A stretch of DNA of 64,000 nucleotides, taken from assembly GCA_963751615.1 (NCBI GenBank), contig CAVVVG010000005.1, positions 248,001 through 312,000 on the forward strand. Reading direction: 5' to 3'. This DNA comes from Palsa-892 sp963751615 (GTDB lineage: Bacteria; Pseudomonadota; Alphaproteobacteria; Rhizobiales; Xanthobacteraceae). Under the pieces are notes generated by a model. That model saw only the letters and a program-made list of their open reading frames with translations. It was not told where the DNA came from and made no database searches. Both the position numbers and the translations under genes were made by a program. Below, piece by piece: positions 1 through 9,012 of this stretch (the first letter of the stretch is position 1; the number at the start of each line of letters is the position of its first letter).

Positions 1-529
1 CCACATTCTTCGTTGCACGTGCTTCACGTACTGCGGTTGCGACGAGCGGAGCATAATCGATGCCGAGATCCGCAAGCCTTCCGACGAACACCGAAACGCA
101 ACCACCAGGCCCTTTCGACAGTGCAGCGGTCGCCTTTATTGCCTGATCTTCGGTGGTGACGACTGTGACATTAATCTTCACGCCCTCACTTGAGAGCAAA
201 CGTATCGCTTCGATCGATGACTCGCCCTTCGTGTTAATAATCGGGAGCTTCACATAAACGTTCTTACCCCACGTCGTGATGAGACGAGCCTCCGCAACCA
301 TCTGCTCGATGTCGTCACAAATGACCTCAAAGGATATGTGCCGGTCAGGCACGGCCACAACCAGCTCGCGCGCATACGATTCATAGTCCGTTACCCCGGC
401 CTTCTTGAGCAAGGAGGGATTCGTGGTGAAACCTGCGATATGCTTTTGCTTCGCCATTTCGACGATCTGAGCCTTATCGGCGCCGTCGGTGAACAACTTC
501 ACATTAAGCGAGGCGAGTGTCGTAGCCAT
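1..529 (-). CDS. Transaldolase, partial (3' end beyond window)
   Basis: The N-terminal ~176 residues of a transaldolase/fructose-6-phosphate aldolase family protein; the C-terminus lies outside the window. Seen: start region MATTLASLNVKLFTDGA, the FTTNPSLLKKAG motif near residue 40, and YVKLP near residue 92 carrying the presumed Schiff-base lysine. The family transfers or cleaves dihydroxyacetone units in the non-oxidative pentose phosphate pathway, which supplies sedoheptulose-7-P, the substrate of GmhA encoded nearby. The start was taken at the ATG at 529 because the conserved N-terminus begins there. It is divergent from the glycosyltransferase at 694. Exact subtype is uncertain because of truncation. 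Confidence 0.85.
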   Translation of the reverse strand, partial: MATTLASLNVKLFTDGADKAQIVEMAKQKHIAGFTTNPSLLKKAGVTDYESYARELVVAVPDRHISFEVICDDIEQMVAEARLITTWGKNVYVKLPIINTKGESSIEAIRLLSSEGVKINVTVVTTEDQAIKATAALSKGPGGCVSVFVGRLADLGIDYAPLVATAVREARATKNV

Positions 530-693
530 GGCGATTCCTGTGCATCTAAGTTGGTCAGCTTGCACCCGACCCAACAACGGGGCTATGCGGGCGCGCGGCC
601 ACCGTCAAGCCCTTCCCTGTTTTATGACCGAAATCCTTTTCATCAAGACCTCTTCAATGGGCAACGTGCACCATAACATGCTGGTGGAGACCG

Positions 694-1788
694 ATGCGCG
701 TAACGCCTAAGCAAAAAATCGACCCGCCATCGCAACTCGATCCGCGACTCCTCGAAGTGCTGCATCCGAACTTGCACTATCGCCATTCAGGCGTGACCAC
801 GACAATTCTGACGCTGGCGCCATTCATGGCAAAGCTATGCCGAGTTGCAACCGTTGGCGGCTGCAACGCCCCGGATGTTCCTAGACTGAATTTGCTCGAA
901 ACTGCCTGCTTATGGAATTCACTACCTCCTAATCGTCCATTCAGGATTTGGCACTCGCGTCGCAATATTGAGATGATTACGGGACTGCTGCTCAGGCATA
1001 TCTTCGGTTTGAAGCTTGCCTTTGTCTTCACGTCTGCGGCACAACGTTATCATCGGCCCTTTACCGATTTTCTCATGCGACGGATGGACGCCATCATCTC
1101 GCCCTCCCCAGAGGCCGCGTCTTATCTGAACTTGCCCGCAACGATCGTTTTTCATGGCGTCGATCTACAGCGTTATCGTCCCGCCCAGGATCGTACTGCA
1201 GATTGGGCCAACACCGGCTTGCCGGGACGCCACGGCATCGGCGTCTTTGGCCGCATTCGCCGACAGAAAGGAACCGATCTTTTCATCGAGGCGATGCTGA
1301 AGCTTTTACCACACTATCCGGAATATACCGCCGTGGTCATTGGCCTGGCAGCTAAAGCCGATCTTTTGTACGAAGCGAATTTAAGATCAAAAATCGCTGC
1401 GGCCGGACTTTCCCACCGAATTATCTTTCTTGGCGAGCTTCCGCCTGACGAGGTACCACTCTGGTTTCGGCGCTTGTCTATCTTCGTTGGCCCCCAGCGC
1501 AACGAAGGCTTCGGATTAACAACACTTGAGGCAATGGCAAGCCAATTGGCTGTTGTCGCAACACGGACCGGGGCGGCCCGCCATATCGTGAAAGACGGAG
1601 AAACTGGATTTCTCGTTGCCGTCGAAGACGTCGATGCATTAACAAATCGGATCGAGGAATTATTGAGAGACCCAGCGCGTACCGAGAGAATGGGCATCGT
1701 CGGACGAAGACATGTCGAAACGCATTTCAATATCGAACGAGAAGCAAGAGAAATTTTCGCGATCTATGAAAAACTCTGGCAGCGCTAA
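694..1788 (+). CDS. lpcC: LPS core glycosyltransferase, GT4 family (LpcC-like)
   Basis: A 364-aa GT4 glycosyltransferase with two Rossmann-like halves. Seen: N-terminal EVLHPNLHYRHSGVTTT, FTSAAQR near residue 110, the donor-domain start GVFGRIRRQKGTDLF near residue 185, and the EGFGLTTLEAM E-x7-E type motif near residues 270-280. This pattern matches the rhizobial LpcC core mannosyltransferase group, which adds an inner-core sugar to LPS at the cytoplasmic face. A GGAG element lies about 6 nt before the ATG. It runs convergently into the waaF-like gene with a 4-nt overlap of the 3' ends. The LpcC assignment is by recalled similarity; donor and acceptor sugars are inferred. Confidence 0.8.
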   Translation: MRVTPKQKIDPPSQLDPRLLEVLHPNLHYRHSGVTTTILTLAPFMAKLCRVATVGGCNAPDVPRLNLLETACLWNSLPPNRPFRIWHSRRNIEMITGLLLRHIFGLKLAFVFTSAAQRYHRPFTDFLMRRMDAIISPSPEAASYLNLPATIVFHGVDLQRYRPAQDRTADWANTGLPGRHGIGVFGRIRRQKGTDLFIEAMLKLLPHYPEYTAVVIGLAAKADLLYEANLRSKIAAAGLSHRIIFLGELPPDEVPLWFRRLSIFVGPQRNEGFGLTTLEAMASQLAVVATRTGAARHIVKDGETGFLVAVEDVDALTNRIEELLRDPARTERMGIVGRRHVETHFNIEREAREIFAIYEKLWQR

Positions 1789-2819
1789 CGGCCAAGAGAC
1801 TTGAGGGTTGCTCGGAAGACTTCATCTACTGGAATATCTTCCGTGGTTCGATGCCGAACTTCGTTGCAATTTCTTTTACCGCAAGTACGGCAAGGTTTGT
1901 ACCAAGGCGCCTCGATCATCGCGGCAATCGGATTGAGAGGTGCCCAGTGCCAAGGACTCGTCGGCCCAAACAATCCGACCGCCGGCGTGCCGATGGCTGC
2001 TGCAACGTGCAATAGTCCGGAGTTGTTCGAGACGACTGCATTTGCTGCCGCGAGCTGCATGATGCCGTTCCGTAAATCATTGCTCGTGAGATTCCGCACA
2101 TCGCGATCGCCGCCACCGGAAATCACATTCGCATAAATTTTTTCGTTAGGACCGCCCACAATCCACACGGTGATCTTCTCGTCCACGAGCTTGCGTGCGA
2201 GTTCGGCATAACGTTGCTCCGGCCAGCGCTTGCCTGGACCCACCGCGCCGGGGCATAGCGCGACCACCAAACGGCCCTCGTTTTTCAACCCGACGCGCGC
2301 GCGCCACGCCGCGATCTCTTCTCTCGGCACCACAAGTTCGGGCAGCGGCCATTTATTTGGAAATTTCGCTCCTTTTGGCAAGGCAAGGGCCGCGCATCGG
2401 TCGATCATCCGCGGTAATTTTTTTTCGCCCCAGCGCACATCGCTAAGCAGTCCGTAGCGAAACTCACCAATGAAACCTATCCGCTCGGGAATACCTGCAA
2501 GGTATGCCGGCAGCGCCGCCTTCCATTTGCGCGACATAATGAGCGCGGTGCCATAGTGTTCCCGCTTCAGCTTTTCGGCGAGCCGCGCAATCTCCGCATA
2601 AGCCAGTTTCCGCCGCGGAAAATCGTGCACGATTGCCCTCCGCACGCCCGGCATGTAATCGGCGAGCGGCGCACACAACGTCGAACTCAGCATATCAATC
2701 GGCCGGTGCGGAAAGCGCTTCCGCAGCACTTTCACCACCGAATGACAACGAACAAAATCACCGATCCAGACATAGGGCATCAGCAGCACTGGCCGTTCGT
2801 CAGCGACATGCGCTGTCAT
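1785..2819 (-). CDS. waaF: ADP-heptose:LPS heptosyltransferase, GT9 family (WaaF-like)
   Basis: A 344-aa GT9 heptosyltransferase. Seen: N-terminal VLLMPYVWIGDFVRCHSVVK, the linker/donor site ALCPGAVGPGKRWP near residue 190, VSNNSGLLHVAAAIGTPAVG near 265 and FGPTSPWHWAPL near 285, all typical of WaaF/WaaC. It transfers L-glycero-D-manno-heptose from ADP-heptose to the LPS inner core on the cytoplasmic side. It is the last gene of a minus-strand run gmhA-gmhB-waaF; its start overlaps the gmhB stop by 4 nt, so translational coupling is likely. WaaF versus WaaC or another position cannot be decided from sequence alone. Confidence 0.87.
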   Translation of the reverse strand: MTAHVADERPVLLMPYVWIGDFVRCHSVVKVLRKRFPHRPIDMLSSTLCAPLADYMPGVRRAIVHDFPRRKLAYAEIARLAEKLKREHYGTALIMSRKWKAALPAYLAGIPERIGFIGEFRYGLLSDVRWGEKKLPRMIDRCAALALPKGAKFPNKWPLPELVVPREEIAAWRARVGLKNEGRLVVALCPGAVGPGKRWPEQRYAELARKLVDEKITVWIVGGPNEKIYANVISGGGDRDVRNLTSNDLRNGIMQLAAANAVVSNNSGLLHVAAAIGTPAVGLFGPTSPWHWAPLNPIAAMIEAPWYKPCRTCGKRNCNEVRHRTTEDIPVDEVFRATLKSLGR

Positions 2820-3364
2820 GAACGTACCGGCCTTCCCGTACCAAGAAGATGTTCGCGCACAAAATCAAGCAGATTGCCGCCGCGAAAATGCAGAGATTTA
2901 AGCCCGGCGGCTTTCGCAGCGCCAAGATCGCTTTCCTTGTCACCGATCAGGACACTTTTTTCGTGGTCGACCGGCCATGCGTTTATGAGATCAAGAATCA
3001 TGCCGGGTCCGGGTTTGCGCCAATCCGAAACACGCCTGAACTTCTCCACGGTACCATCGGGATGAAACGGGCAGTAGCGCCAGTCGTCGATATGCGCCCC
3101 ATTCTTCTTAAGTTCGGCCGCCATGAAATCATGCAGCTTCCGCATATCCCGTTCTGTATAAAGCCCGCGCGCGATGCCCGATTGGTTGGTGGCAACGAAG
3201 ACATAATAGCCCGCATCGTTAAGCGCCTTGACTGCATCAATCGCACCCGGAATCCATTGGAAATCCGCTCGACTCGAAACATAGCCATGATCAAGGTTCA
3301 GAACACCATCTCGATCGAGAAAAACAGCCGGACGTTTTTGGCGATGGGTCACTTGTATCAGCAC
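2816..3364 (-). CDS. gmhB: D-glycero-beta-D-manno-heptose 1,7-bisphosphate 7-phosphatase
   Basis: A 182-aa HAD-superfamily phosphatase that removes the 7-phosphate in ADP-heptose synthesis. Seen: catalytic FLDRDGVLNLD at residues 15-25, FVATNQSGIARGLY near 55-68, WRKPGPGM near 115 and VLIGDKESDLGAAKAAG near 138. E. coli-type GmhB proteins hold a zinc with a C-x-H plus C-x-C set. Here CPFH is present near residue 98, but the second pair is replaced by S-D-W just before RKPGPGM, so the zinc site looks incomplete. It overlaps gmhA by 7 nt and waaF by 4 nt, indicating one operon. Confidence 0.9.
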   Translation of the reverse strand: MLIQVTHRQKRPAVFLDRDGVLNLDHGYVSSRADFQWIPGAIDAVKALNDAGYYVFVATNQSGIARGLYTERDMRKLHDFMAAELKKNGAHIDDWRYCPFHPDGTVEKFRRVSDWRKPGPGMILDLINAWPVDHEKSVLIGDKESDLGAAKAAGLKSLHFRGGNLLDFVREHLLGTGRPVRS

Positions 3365-3948
3365 TTGCCGAGGCGACGTTCAATCAAACCGCAGATTACA
3401 TGCGCGGCTGTGATATGAATTTGCTGAATGATAGGTGTTTTCTCCGACGGCGCGCGCAAAAAATGATCGCAGCGTGAAATCATTGTGCTGTCTTTTGCGC
3501 CAGTAAAACCAATGGTGACCAAACCATTTTTTTTCGCCGCTTCAAGCGCGCGCAGGATATTCGGCGATTTGCCCGAAGTCGATATCGCGATCAGCACATC
3601 ACCGCTTTTTCCGAGCGCCAGTATTTGCCGCTCAAATACGTGATCAAAACCATAGTCGTTGCCGATGGCGGTAAGCGCTGATGTGTCAGTCGTGAGCGCG
3701 ATCGCGGCCATCGCCGCGCGCTCCATTTCGTAACGGGAAACCAATTCGGCGGCGATATGCTGCGCATCGGCAGCGCTTCCGCCATTGCCGCATATCAGAA
3801 TTTTACCTCCCGATTGTAGCGCCTGTGCCATCACGTCCGCGATCTTCTCAATGGCTGCTAGAAAACCCGCGTCGACAACGGCCTTGTCGAAAGCGTCCCG
3901 CGAGTCCGCAAGATGCTGCTTGGCATAAGCGAGATCGGCATCATTCAT
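3358..3948 (-). CDS. gmhA: Sedoheptulose-7-phosphate isomerase
   Basis: A 196-aa SIS-fold isomerase converting sedoheptulose-7-P to D-glycero-D-manno-heptose-7-P, the first committed heptose step. Seen: ILICGNGGSAADAQHIAAEL near residues 50-70, the phosphate loop STSGKSPN near 123, and QQIHITAAHVIC near 175, which carries the conserved histidine. The length is normal for GmhA. It is the first gene of the minus-strand gmhA-gmhB-waaF run and is divergent from hldD, so a two-way promoter between 3949 and 4070 probably feeds the whole heptose locus. Confidence 0.95.
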   Translation of the reverse strand: MNDADLAYAKQHLADSRDAFDKAVVDAGFLAAIEKIADVMAQALQSGGKILICGNGGSAADAQHIAAELVSRYEMERAAMAAIALTTDTSALTAIGNDYGFDHVFERQILALGKSGDVLIAISTSGKSPNILRALEAAKKNGLVTIGFTGAKDSTMISRCDHFLRAPSEKTPIIQQIHITAAHVICGLIERRLGKC

Positions 3949-4070
3949 GGAAAATCCTCAGATCAATGAGCGCGTAGCATCTGATATTAAGGGTGTCCAG
4001 TTCCACGCTGTTGCGCATGTGTCACGCTTGCGGCAAAGCAGTGTCTGAGAGAGCACTGGTTATATTAAGC

Positions 4071-5048
4071 ATGATCCTTGTTACCGGCGGCGCCGGATTT
4101 ATCGGCTCGAATCTGGTCGCAAACCTCAACGAACGCGGCATCAACGATGTCGCTGTTAACGATCATCTTGACGACGCAAAACGGAAAAATCTCGCTAAGC
4201 GCCGAGTGAAAGAGTTCGTCGCGCCCGAGGATTTGTTCCATTGGCTTAAGGGCCGCAAACTCGATGCGATCCTACACATGGGCGCGATCTCCTCGACGAC
4301 CGCAACTGATGAGCAAGCGGTCATGGCAGTAAATTACGATCTGCCAATGAAACTCGTTGAATGGTGCACGCAAACTAAAACGCCGCTGATCTACGCTTCT
4401 TCGGCGGCAACCTACGGCAGCGGTCGCGATGGATTTTCGGACGAGGATTCTCCAGAGGCGCTGGCAAAATTAAAGCCGCTGAATCTTTATGGAAAAAGCA
4501 AGGCCCGCTTCGATCTCGCATTGGCCCAGCGCGCACGGAATGGCGGTGCACTGCCACCGCAATGGGCTGGCGTTAAATTTTTCAATGTCTTCGGGCCGAA
4601 TGAATATCATAAAGGCGATATGCAAAGTGTGCTCGCGAAGGTCTTTCCCTCCGCGAAAGCAGGAAAGCCCATTCACCTCTTTAAATCAGATCGTTCTGGC
4701 ATCGCCGATGGCGATCAGCGCCGCGATTTCATCTATGTGCTTGACGCCGCGAAGATCGTAATGTGGCTGCTTGATCACCCACGCATCTCTGGCATTTATA
4801 ATGCCGGCACCGGTAAAGCTCGCAGTTTCAAGGATATGATGACCGCAATGCTGCATTCGCTCGGACGAAAGCCCGAAATCGAATACATCGATATGCCAAA
4901 GGAACTGTCGGGACGCTACCAGTATCTCACTGAGGCGAGGATGGAGCGTTTGCGTGCGGCAGGATACGATACACCATTCATGGCGCTCGAGGCGTCCGTC
5001 GAGCATTACGTAAAGCATTATCTTGACCGCCCAGATCCCTACCGCTGA
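4071..5048 (+). CDS. hldD: ADP-L-glycero-D-manno-heptose 6-epimerase
   Basis: A 325-aa extended short-chain dehydrogenase that epimerises C6 of ADP-D,D-heptose, the last step of ADP-L,D-heptose synthesis. Seen: the NAD(P)-binding GGAGFIGSN at residues 6-14, HMGAISSTTATDEQ near 66, active-site YGKSKARFDL near 140 and NVFGPNEYHKGDM near 178. An in-frame ATG exists 78 nt upstream, but the conserved MILVTGGAGF begins at 4071, so that start is preferred. It is followed after 10 nt by hldE on the same strand. Confidence 0.93.
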   Translation: MILVTGGAGFIGSNLVANLNERGINDVAVNDHLDDAKRKNLAKRRVKEFVAPEDLFHWLKGRKLDAILHMGAISSTTATDEQAVMAVNYDLPMKLVEWCTQTKTPLIYASSAATYGSGRDGFSDEDSPEALAKLKPLNLYGKSKARFDLALAQRARNGGALPPQWAGVKFFNVFGPNEYHKGDMQSVLAKVFPSAKAGKPIHLFKSDRSGIADGDQRRDFIYVLDAAKIVMWLLDHPRISGIYNAGTGKARSFKDMMTAMLHSLGRKPEIEYIDMPKELSGRYQYLTEARMERLRAAGYDTPFMALEASVEHYVKHYLDRPDPYR

Positions 5049-5058
5049 AAGATTGCCG

Positions 5059-6532
5059 ATGTTCGATTATGAAAAACGTTTAAACGAGCTTTCGAAGCAA
5101 ACGGTACTGATCGTGGGCGACATCATGCTCGACAAATTCGTCTACGGTGATGTCGGTCGCATCTCCCCGGAAGCGCCCGCCCCCGTTATTACAGTGAAGC
5201 GCCAGGAAACAACAGCAGGCGGCGCAGGCAATGTTGCCCTCAACATCGCGGGGCTCGGTGCACGCTGTATTCTCGTCGGCGCCATCGGCAACGATGATGC
5301 TGGCCGATTACTCGCCGATACTTTCGGCAAAACCAATGGCCAGATCGATGCAAGACTTGTGCTCGAACTCCGAACGCCCTACGACGCAAAAAGTGCGCTT
5401 CGTTTCCGATCATCACTCAACTCATCTTTTGCGCGCCGACTGGGAAGAGAATCAGCCGCTTCCGAAACACTGCGAGGAGGAAATCCTTGCGGTAGCGCTA
5501 AAGGAATTACCGTCATGCGGCTCCCTCGTGCTTTCCGACTACGGCAAGGGAGTTTTGACGAAAGCCGTTGTCGAAAAATTGATCGCTGCCGCACGCAAGG
5601 TGAAGAAACCCGTGATCGTCGATCCGAAAAACGAAGATTATCGATCCTACCGGAACGCGACCCTCATCACGCCGAACCGCACGGAACTTTCGCGCGCCGC
5701 GCACCGTGATCTGCGAGGAACGGAGGAGATCGTCAAGGCAGCAGCCGAGCTAATCGCCGCTGCTGGGCTGGACGCAATGCTCGTCACGCGCAGCGAAGAC
5801 GGCATGACGCTAGTTACGGCAAAGGACGCTCCGCTTCACATCCCTTCTCATCCGGTGAAAGTGCGCGATGTTTCGGGTGCCGGTGACACCGTGGTCGCGA
5901 CACTTGCCGCCATGCTTGCGATGGGTGCAGAAATGGGAGCTGCCGCCCGCGCGGCAAACGCCGCAGCCGCGGTTGTGGTCGGAAAACGCGGCACTGCCGC
6001 GGTGAACTTTGTCGAAATGCGCACTGTGTTGGTGCCAAGCGCGCTCAGGGCACATGACGAAAAAATCGCTCGCGATTTGAAAGTGATGGACGAGCATCTA
6101 GACGAGTGGCGCCGCGCAGGTTTGCGCATCGGTTTCACCAATGGTTGTTTCGATCTGATTCATCCGGGCCATCTAAAACTGCTCGCTAGAGCGCGCGCCG
6201 CCTGCGACCGTTTGGTTGTCGGCCTCAATAGCGACGCATCCGCTCGACGCCTGAAGGGCCCCACGCGTCCCATTCAGGATGAAATCGCCCGCGCGGAGGT
6301 CTTGGCGGCCCTCGAAGCAGTCGATCTTGTTGTGTTGTTCGAGGAAAACACTCCGATCGAACTCATCCGAAGGATAAAGCCACAGGTACTGGTCAAGGGC
6401 GGCGACTATAAGCGTGAACAGGTCGTCGGCCACGAAATCGTGGAAGCCATGGGGGGTGAAGTCATTATCGTCGAAACGCTTCCGGAGCGCAGCACGACGC
6501 GGCTTGTCGAACGTTCGAAAAAGCCAGCCTAA
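5059..6532 (+). pseudogene. hldE: Bifunctional heptose-7-P kinase / heptose-1-P adenylyltransferase, apparent frameshift
   Basis: Residues 1-~102 read in one frame (MFDYEKRLNEL, GDIMLDKFVYGDVGRISPEA, TAGGAGNVALNIAGLGARC), and the rest in the +1 frame from about SERPTTQKVRFVS to the stop. The second part contains the ribokinase-type SGAGDTV and the adenylyltransferase GFTNGCFDLIHPGH plus VKGGDYKREQVVGHE. Both HldE domains are therefore complete if one base is removed near 5365-5370; dropping one C there gives an uninterrupted reading. The enzyme phosphorylates heptose-7-P at C1 and later adenylylates heptose-1-P. All other heptose genes nearby are intact, which argues for sequence error or a very recent mutation. 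Confidence 0.88.
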
Positions 6533-6621
6533 ATGTTCAATTAACGCCGTTTAACCTTCATTCAAGACACATTGGTCACATTCTCCGGCTAGGATAATTT
6601 GAAACCTTTTGAGGGTCATTC

Positions 6622-7617
6622 ATGGCCGTGCTCGTGACGGGAGGCGCCGGTTATATTGGCAGCCACATGGTACTGGCGCTGGTCGATGCCGGCGAAGACG
6701 TCGTCGTCCTCGATGATCTCTCGACCGGATTCAAGCGCGCCGTTCATCCCAAGGCACAACTCATTGTCAGCGATATTTCTGACGAGGCGGTCGTAAAAAG
6801 GCTCGTTGCCGAATACAAGATCGATGCCGTTATTCATTTCGCCGCGCGCATCGTCGTGCCAGATTCAGTCGCCGATCCGCTCGGTTATTATCTTGCGAAC
6901 ACTGTGAAAACTCGCTCGCTGCTCGCGGCAATTACGACTGCGGGGATAAAGCGTTTTGTATTCTCTTCGACCGCCGCTGTTTACGGCGTGCCGAAAGAAA
7001 ATCCAGTTGATGAAGATGCAAAACTAGCGCCGATATCCCCCTACGGAACGTCAAAACTGATGAGCGAATGGATGCTGCGCGACACTTCAGTCGCCCACGG
7101 TATTGCTTATGTGGCACTACGCTATTTCAACGTTGCTGGCGCCGATCCTCAAAACCGCACCGGTCAATCGACGGCGGGTGCAACACATCTGATTAAAGTC
7201 GCGTGCGAGACCGCGCTCGGCAAACGCAAGCGCATAGAAATTTTCGGCAACGATTACCCAACGCCGGATGGAACGTGCATCCGCGACTATATCCATGTCG
7301 CCGATCTCGTCTCGGCGCACCTCGACGCGCTGAAGCATCTTCGTGCTGGCGGTCACAATCTAACGCTCAACTGCGGCTATGGCCGCGGCTACTCGGTGCT
7401 CGAAGTGATCGATACGGTAATGCGGATTTCCGGCAAAGATTTCCCTATCGTGATGTCTCCGCGCCGTCCTGGCGATCCCGCTGCGCTCATCGCTCGCGCC
7501 GACAGGATCCGTTCCGAACTCGGCTGGCAGCCAAAACTCGACGATCTTTCAAAGATCGTGACCCATGCGCTCGCATGGGAACGCACGCTCGAAAGCATGC
7601 AAACCGCAGCCGAGTAA
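6622..7617 (+). CDS. galE: UDP-glucose 4-epimerase
   Basis: A 331-aa extended SDR that interconverts UDP-glucose and UDP-galactose for surface polysaccharide. Seen: VLVTGGAGYIGSHMV at the N-terminus, VIHFAA near residue 72, FSSTAAVYG near 115, active-site SPYGTSK near 140, and RYFNVAGADP near 168 as in GalE. A GAGG element sits about 8 nt before the ATG. The 89-nt gap after hldE likely holds its own promoter. It is followed on the same strand by ugd, so the two UDP-sugar genes may be co-transcribed. Confidence 0.93.
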   Translation: MAVLVTGGAGYIGSHMVLALVDAGEDVVVLDDLSTGFKRAVHPKAQLIVSDISDEAVVKRLVAEYKIDAVIHFAARIVVPDSVADPLGYYLANTVKTRSLLAAITTAGIKRFVFSSTAAVYGVPKENPVDEDAKLAPISPYGTSKLMSEWMLRDTSVAHGIAYVALRYFNVAGADPQNRTGQSTAGATHLIKVACETALGKRKRIEIFGNDYPTPDGTCIRDYIHVADLVSAHLDALKHLRAGGHNLTLNCGYGRGYSVLEVIDTVMRISGKDFPIVMSPRRPGDPAALIARADRIRSELGWQPKLDDLSKIVTHALAWERTLESMQTAAE

Positions 7618-7689
7618 CCCTCAATTCGCTAGACGCTTGCTCGCCTTCACGCGACGTGCGAAACCCCGCCGCGTCGCGGGGAATATTTC

Positions 7690-9006
7690 ATGCGTATCGC
7701 CATGATCGGCACCGGCTATGTCGGCCTTGTTTCGGGGGCGTGCCTTGCCGATTTCGGACACCGGATCATTTGCGTCGACAAGGAAGAGTCAAAAATCGCT
7801 GCACTCAAGCGCGGCGACATGCCAATCTTTGAGCCAGGCCTTGACGAGCTGGTCGAACGGAACGTCCAGGAAAATCGCCTTGAATTCACGACCGACCTGT
7901 CGAGCGCCGTGAAAAATGCAGAGGTCATTTTCATTGCAGTCGGCACGCCGTCCCGGCGGGGTGATGGATACGCAGACTTGAGTTACCTATACGGCGCTGC
8001 AAAAGAGATCGCGGGCGCGATCGTGGGTTACACCGTCGTCGTCACCAAATCGACCGTGCCCGTGGGCACCGGCGATGAAGTCGAAAAAGTCATCCGCGAC
8101 GCCAATCCGAACGCGGATTTCGCTATCGTCTCGAACCCAGAATTTCTCCGCGAGGGCGCAGCCATCAACGATTTCAAACGGCCCGACCGCATTGTGATCG
8201 GCGTCAGCGACCCGCGCGCCCGCGAGGTAATGACCGAAGTCTACCGTCCACTCTACCTTAATGCTTCGCCGATATTATTTACCGAACGCCGTACGGCGGA
8301 GCTGATCAAATACGCAGCGAACGCCTTCCTCGCCACCAAAATCACGTTCATCAATGAAATCGCCGATCTCTGTGAAAAAGTCGGTGCGGACGTGCAGCAG
8401 GTCGCGCGCGGAATCGGCCTCGATAATCGCATCGGTTCGAAATTCCTGCATGCCGGGCCGGGTTATGGAGGTTCTTGCTTCCCAAAGGACACCGCCGCGC
8501 TGATCCAGACGGCGCAGGAGGCTGGCGCACCTATAAAAATCGTCGAGGCCGTCGTGGCCGTGAATGACAGGCGCAAGCGGTCTATGGCGGACAAAGTCAT
8601 CGCCGCGCTCGGTGGCTCAGTGAGCGGCAAGACGATCGGCGTGCTCGGTCTTACCTTTAAACCCAACACTGATGATCTTCGCGACGCGCCAAGTCTTATC
8701 ATCGTTCCCGCACTTAAGAATGCGGGCGCAAAAGTTCGCGCCCATGATCCACAAGCGATGAAAGAAGCCGCAAAACTTCTTCCCGGTATTGAAATGTCCA
8801 AGAACCCATATGAGGCAGCAAAAGGCGCCGATGCACTCGTAATCGTCACGGAATGGGACGCTTATCGCGCCCTCGATCTCGACCGCCTGAAAAAAGAACT
8901 AAAAACGCCGGTCGTGGTTGACCTTCGCAATATTTATCGGCCTGAAGAAATGGCGACGAAAGGTTTCCGCTACACGAGCATCGGCCGTGCGCCCGCGGGC
9001 GTTTGA
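7690..9006 (+). CDS. ugd: UDP-glucose 6-dehydrogenase
   Basis: A 438-aa UDP-glucose/GDP-mannose dehydrogenase family enzyme making UDP-glucuronate with two NAD+. Seen: N-terminal MRIAMIGTGYVGLVSGACLA, VTKSTVPVGTG near residue 118, NPEFLREGAAINDF near 153, catalytic-cysteine loop GPGYGGSCFPKD near 257 and the C-terminal GLTFKPNTDDLRDAPS near 323. A GGGGAA ribosome-binding element lies 6 nt upstream. A short GC-rich hairpin (CCCCGC/GCGGGG, 7666-7683) lies just before it and could attenuate read-through from galE. Product use may be exopolysaccharide or glucuronate-containing LPS core. Confidence 0.95.
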   Translation: MRIAMIGTGYVGLVSGACLADFGHRIICVDKEESKIAALKRGDMPIFEPGLDELVERNVQENRLEFTTDLSSAVKNAEVIFIAVGTPSRRGDGYADLSYLYGAAKEIAGAIVGYTVVVTKSTVPVGTGDEVEKVIRDANPNADFAIVSNPEFLREGAAINDFKRPDRIVIGVSDPRAREVMTEVYRPLYLNASPILFTERRTAELIKYAANAFLATKITFINEIADLCEKVGADVQQVARGIGLDNRIGSKFLHAGPGYGGSCFPKDTAALIQTAQEAGAPIKIVEAVVAVNDRRKRSMADKVIAALGGSVSGKTIGVLGLTFKPNTDDLRDAPSLIIVPALKNAGAKVRAHDPQAMKEAAKLLPGIEMSKNPYEAAKGADALVIVTEWDAYRALDLDRLKKELKTPVVVDLRNIYRPEEMATKGFRYTSIGRAPAGV

Positions 9007-9012
9007 GCGGAC

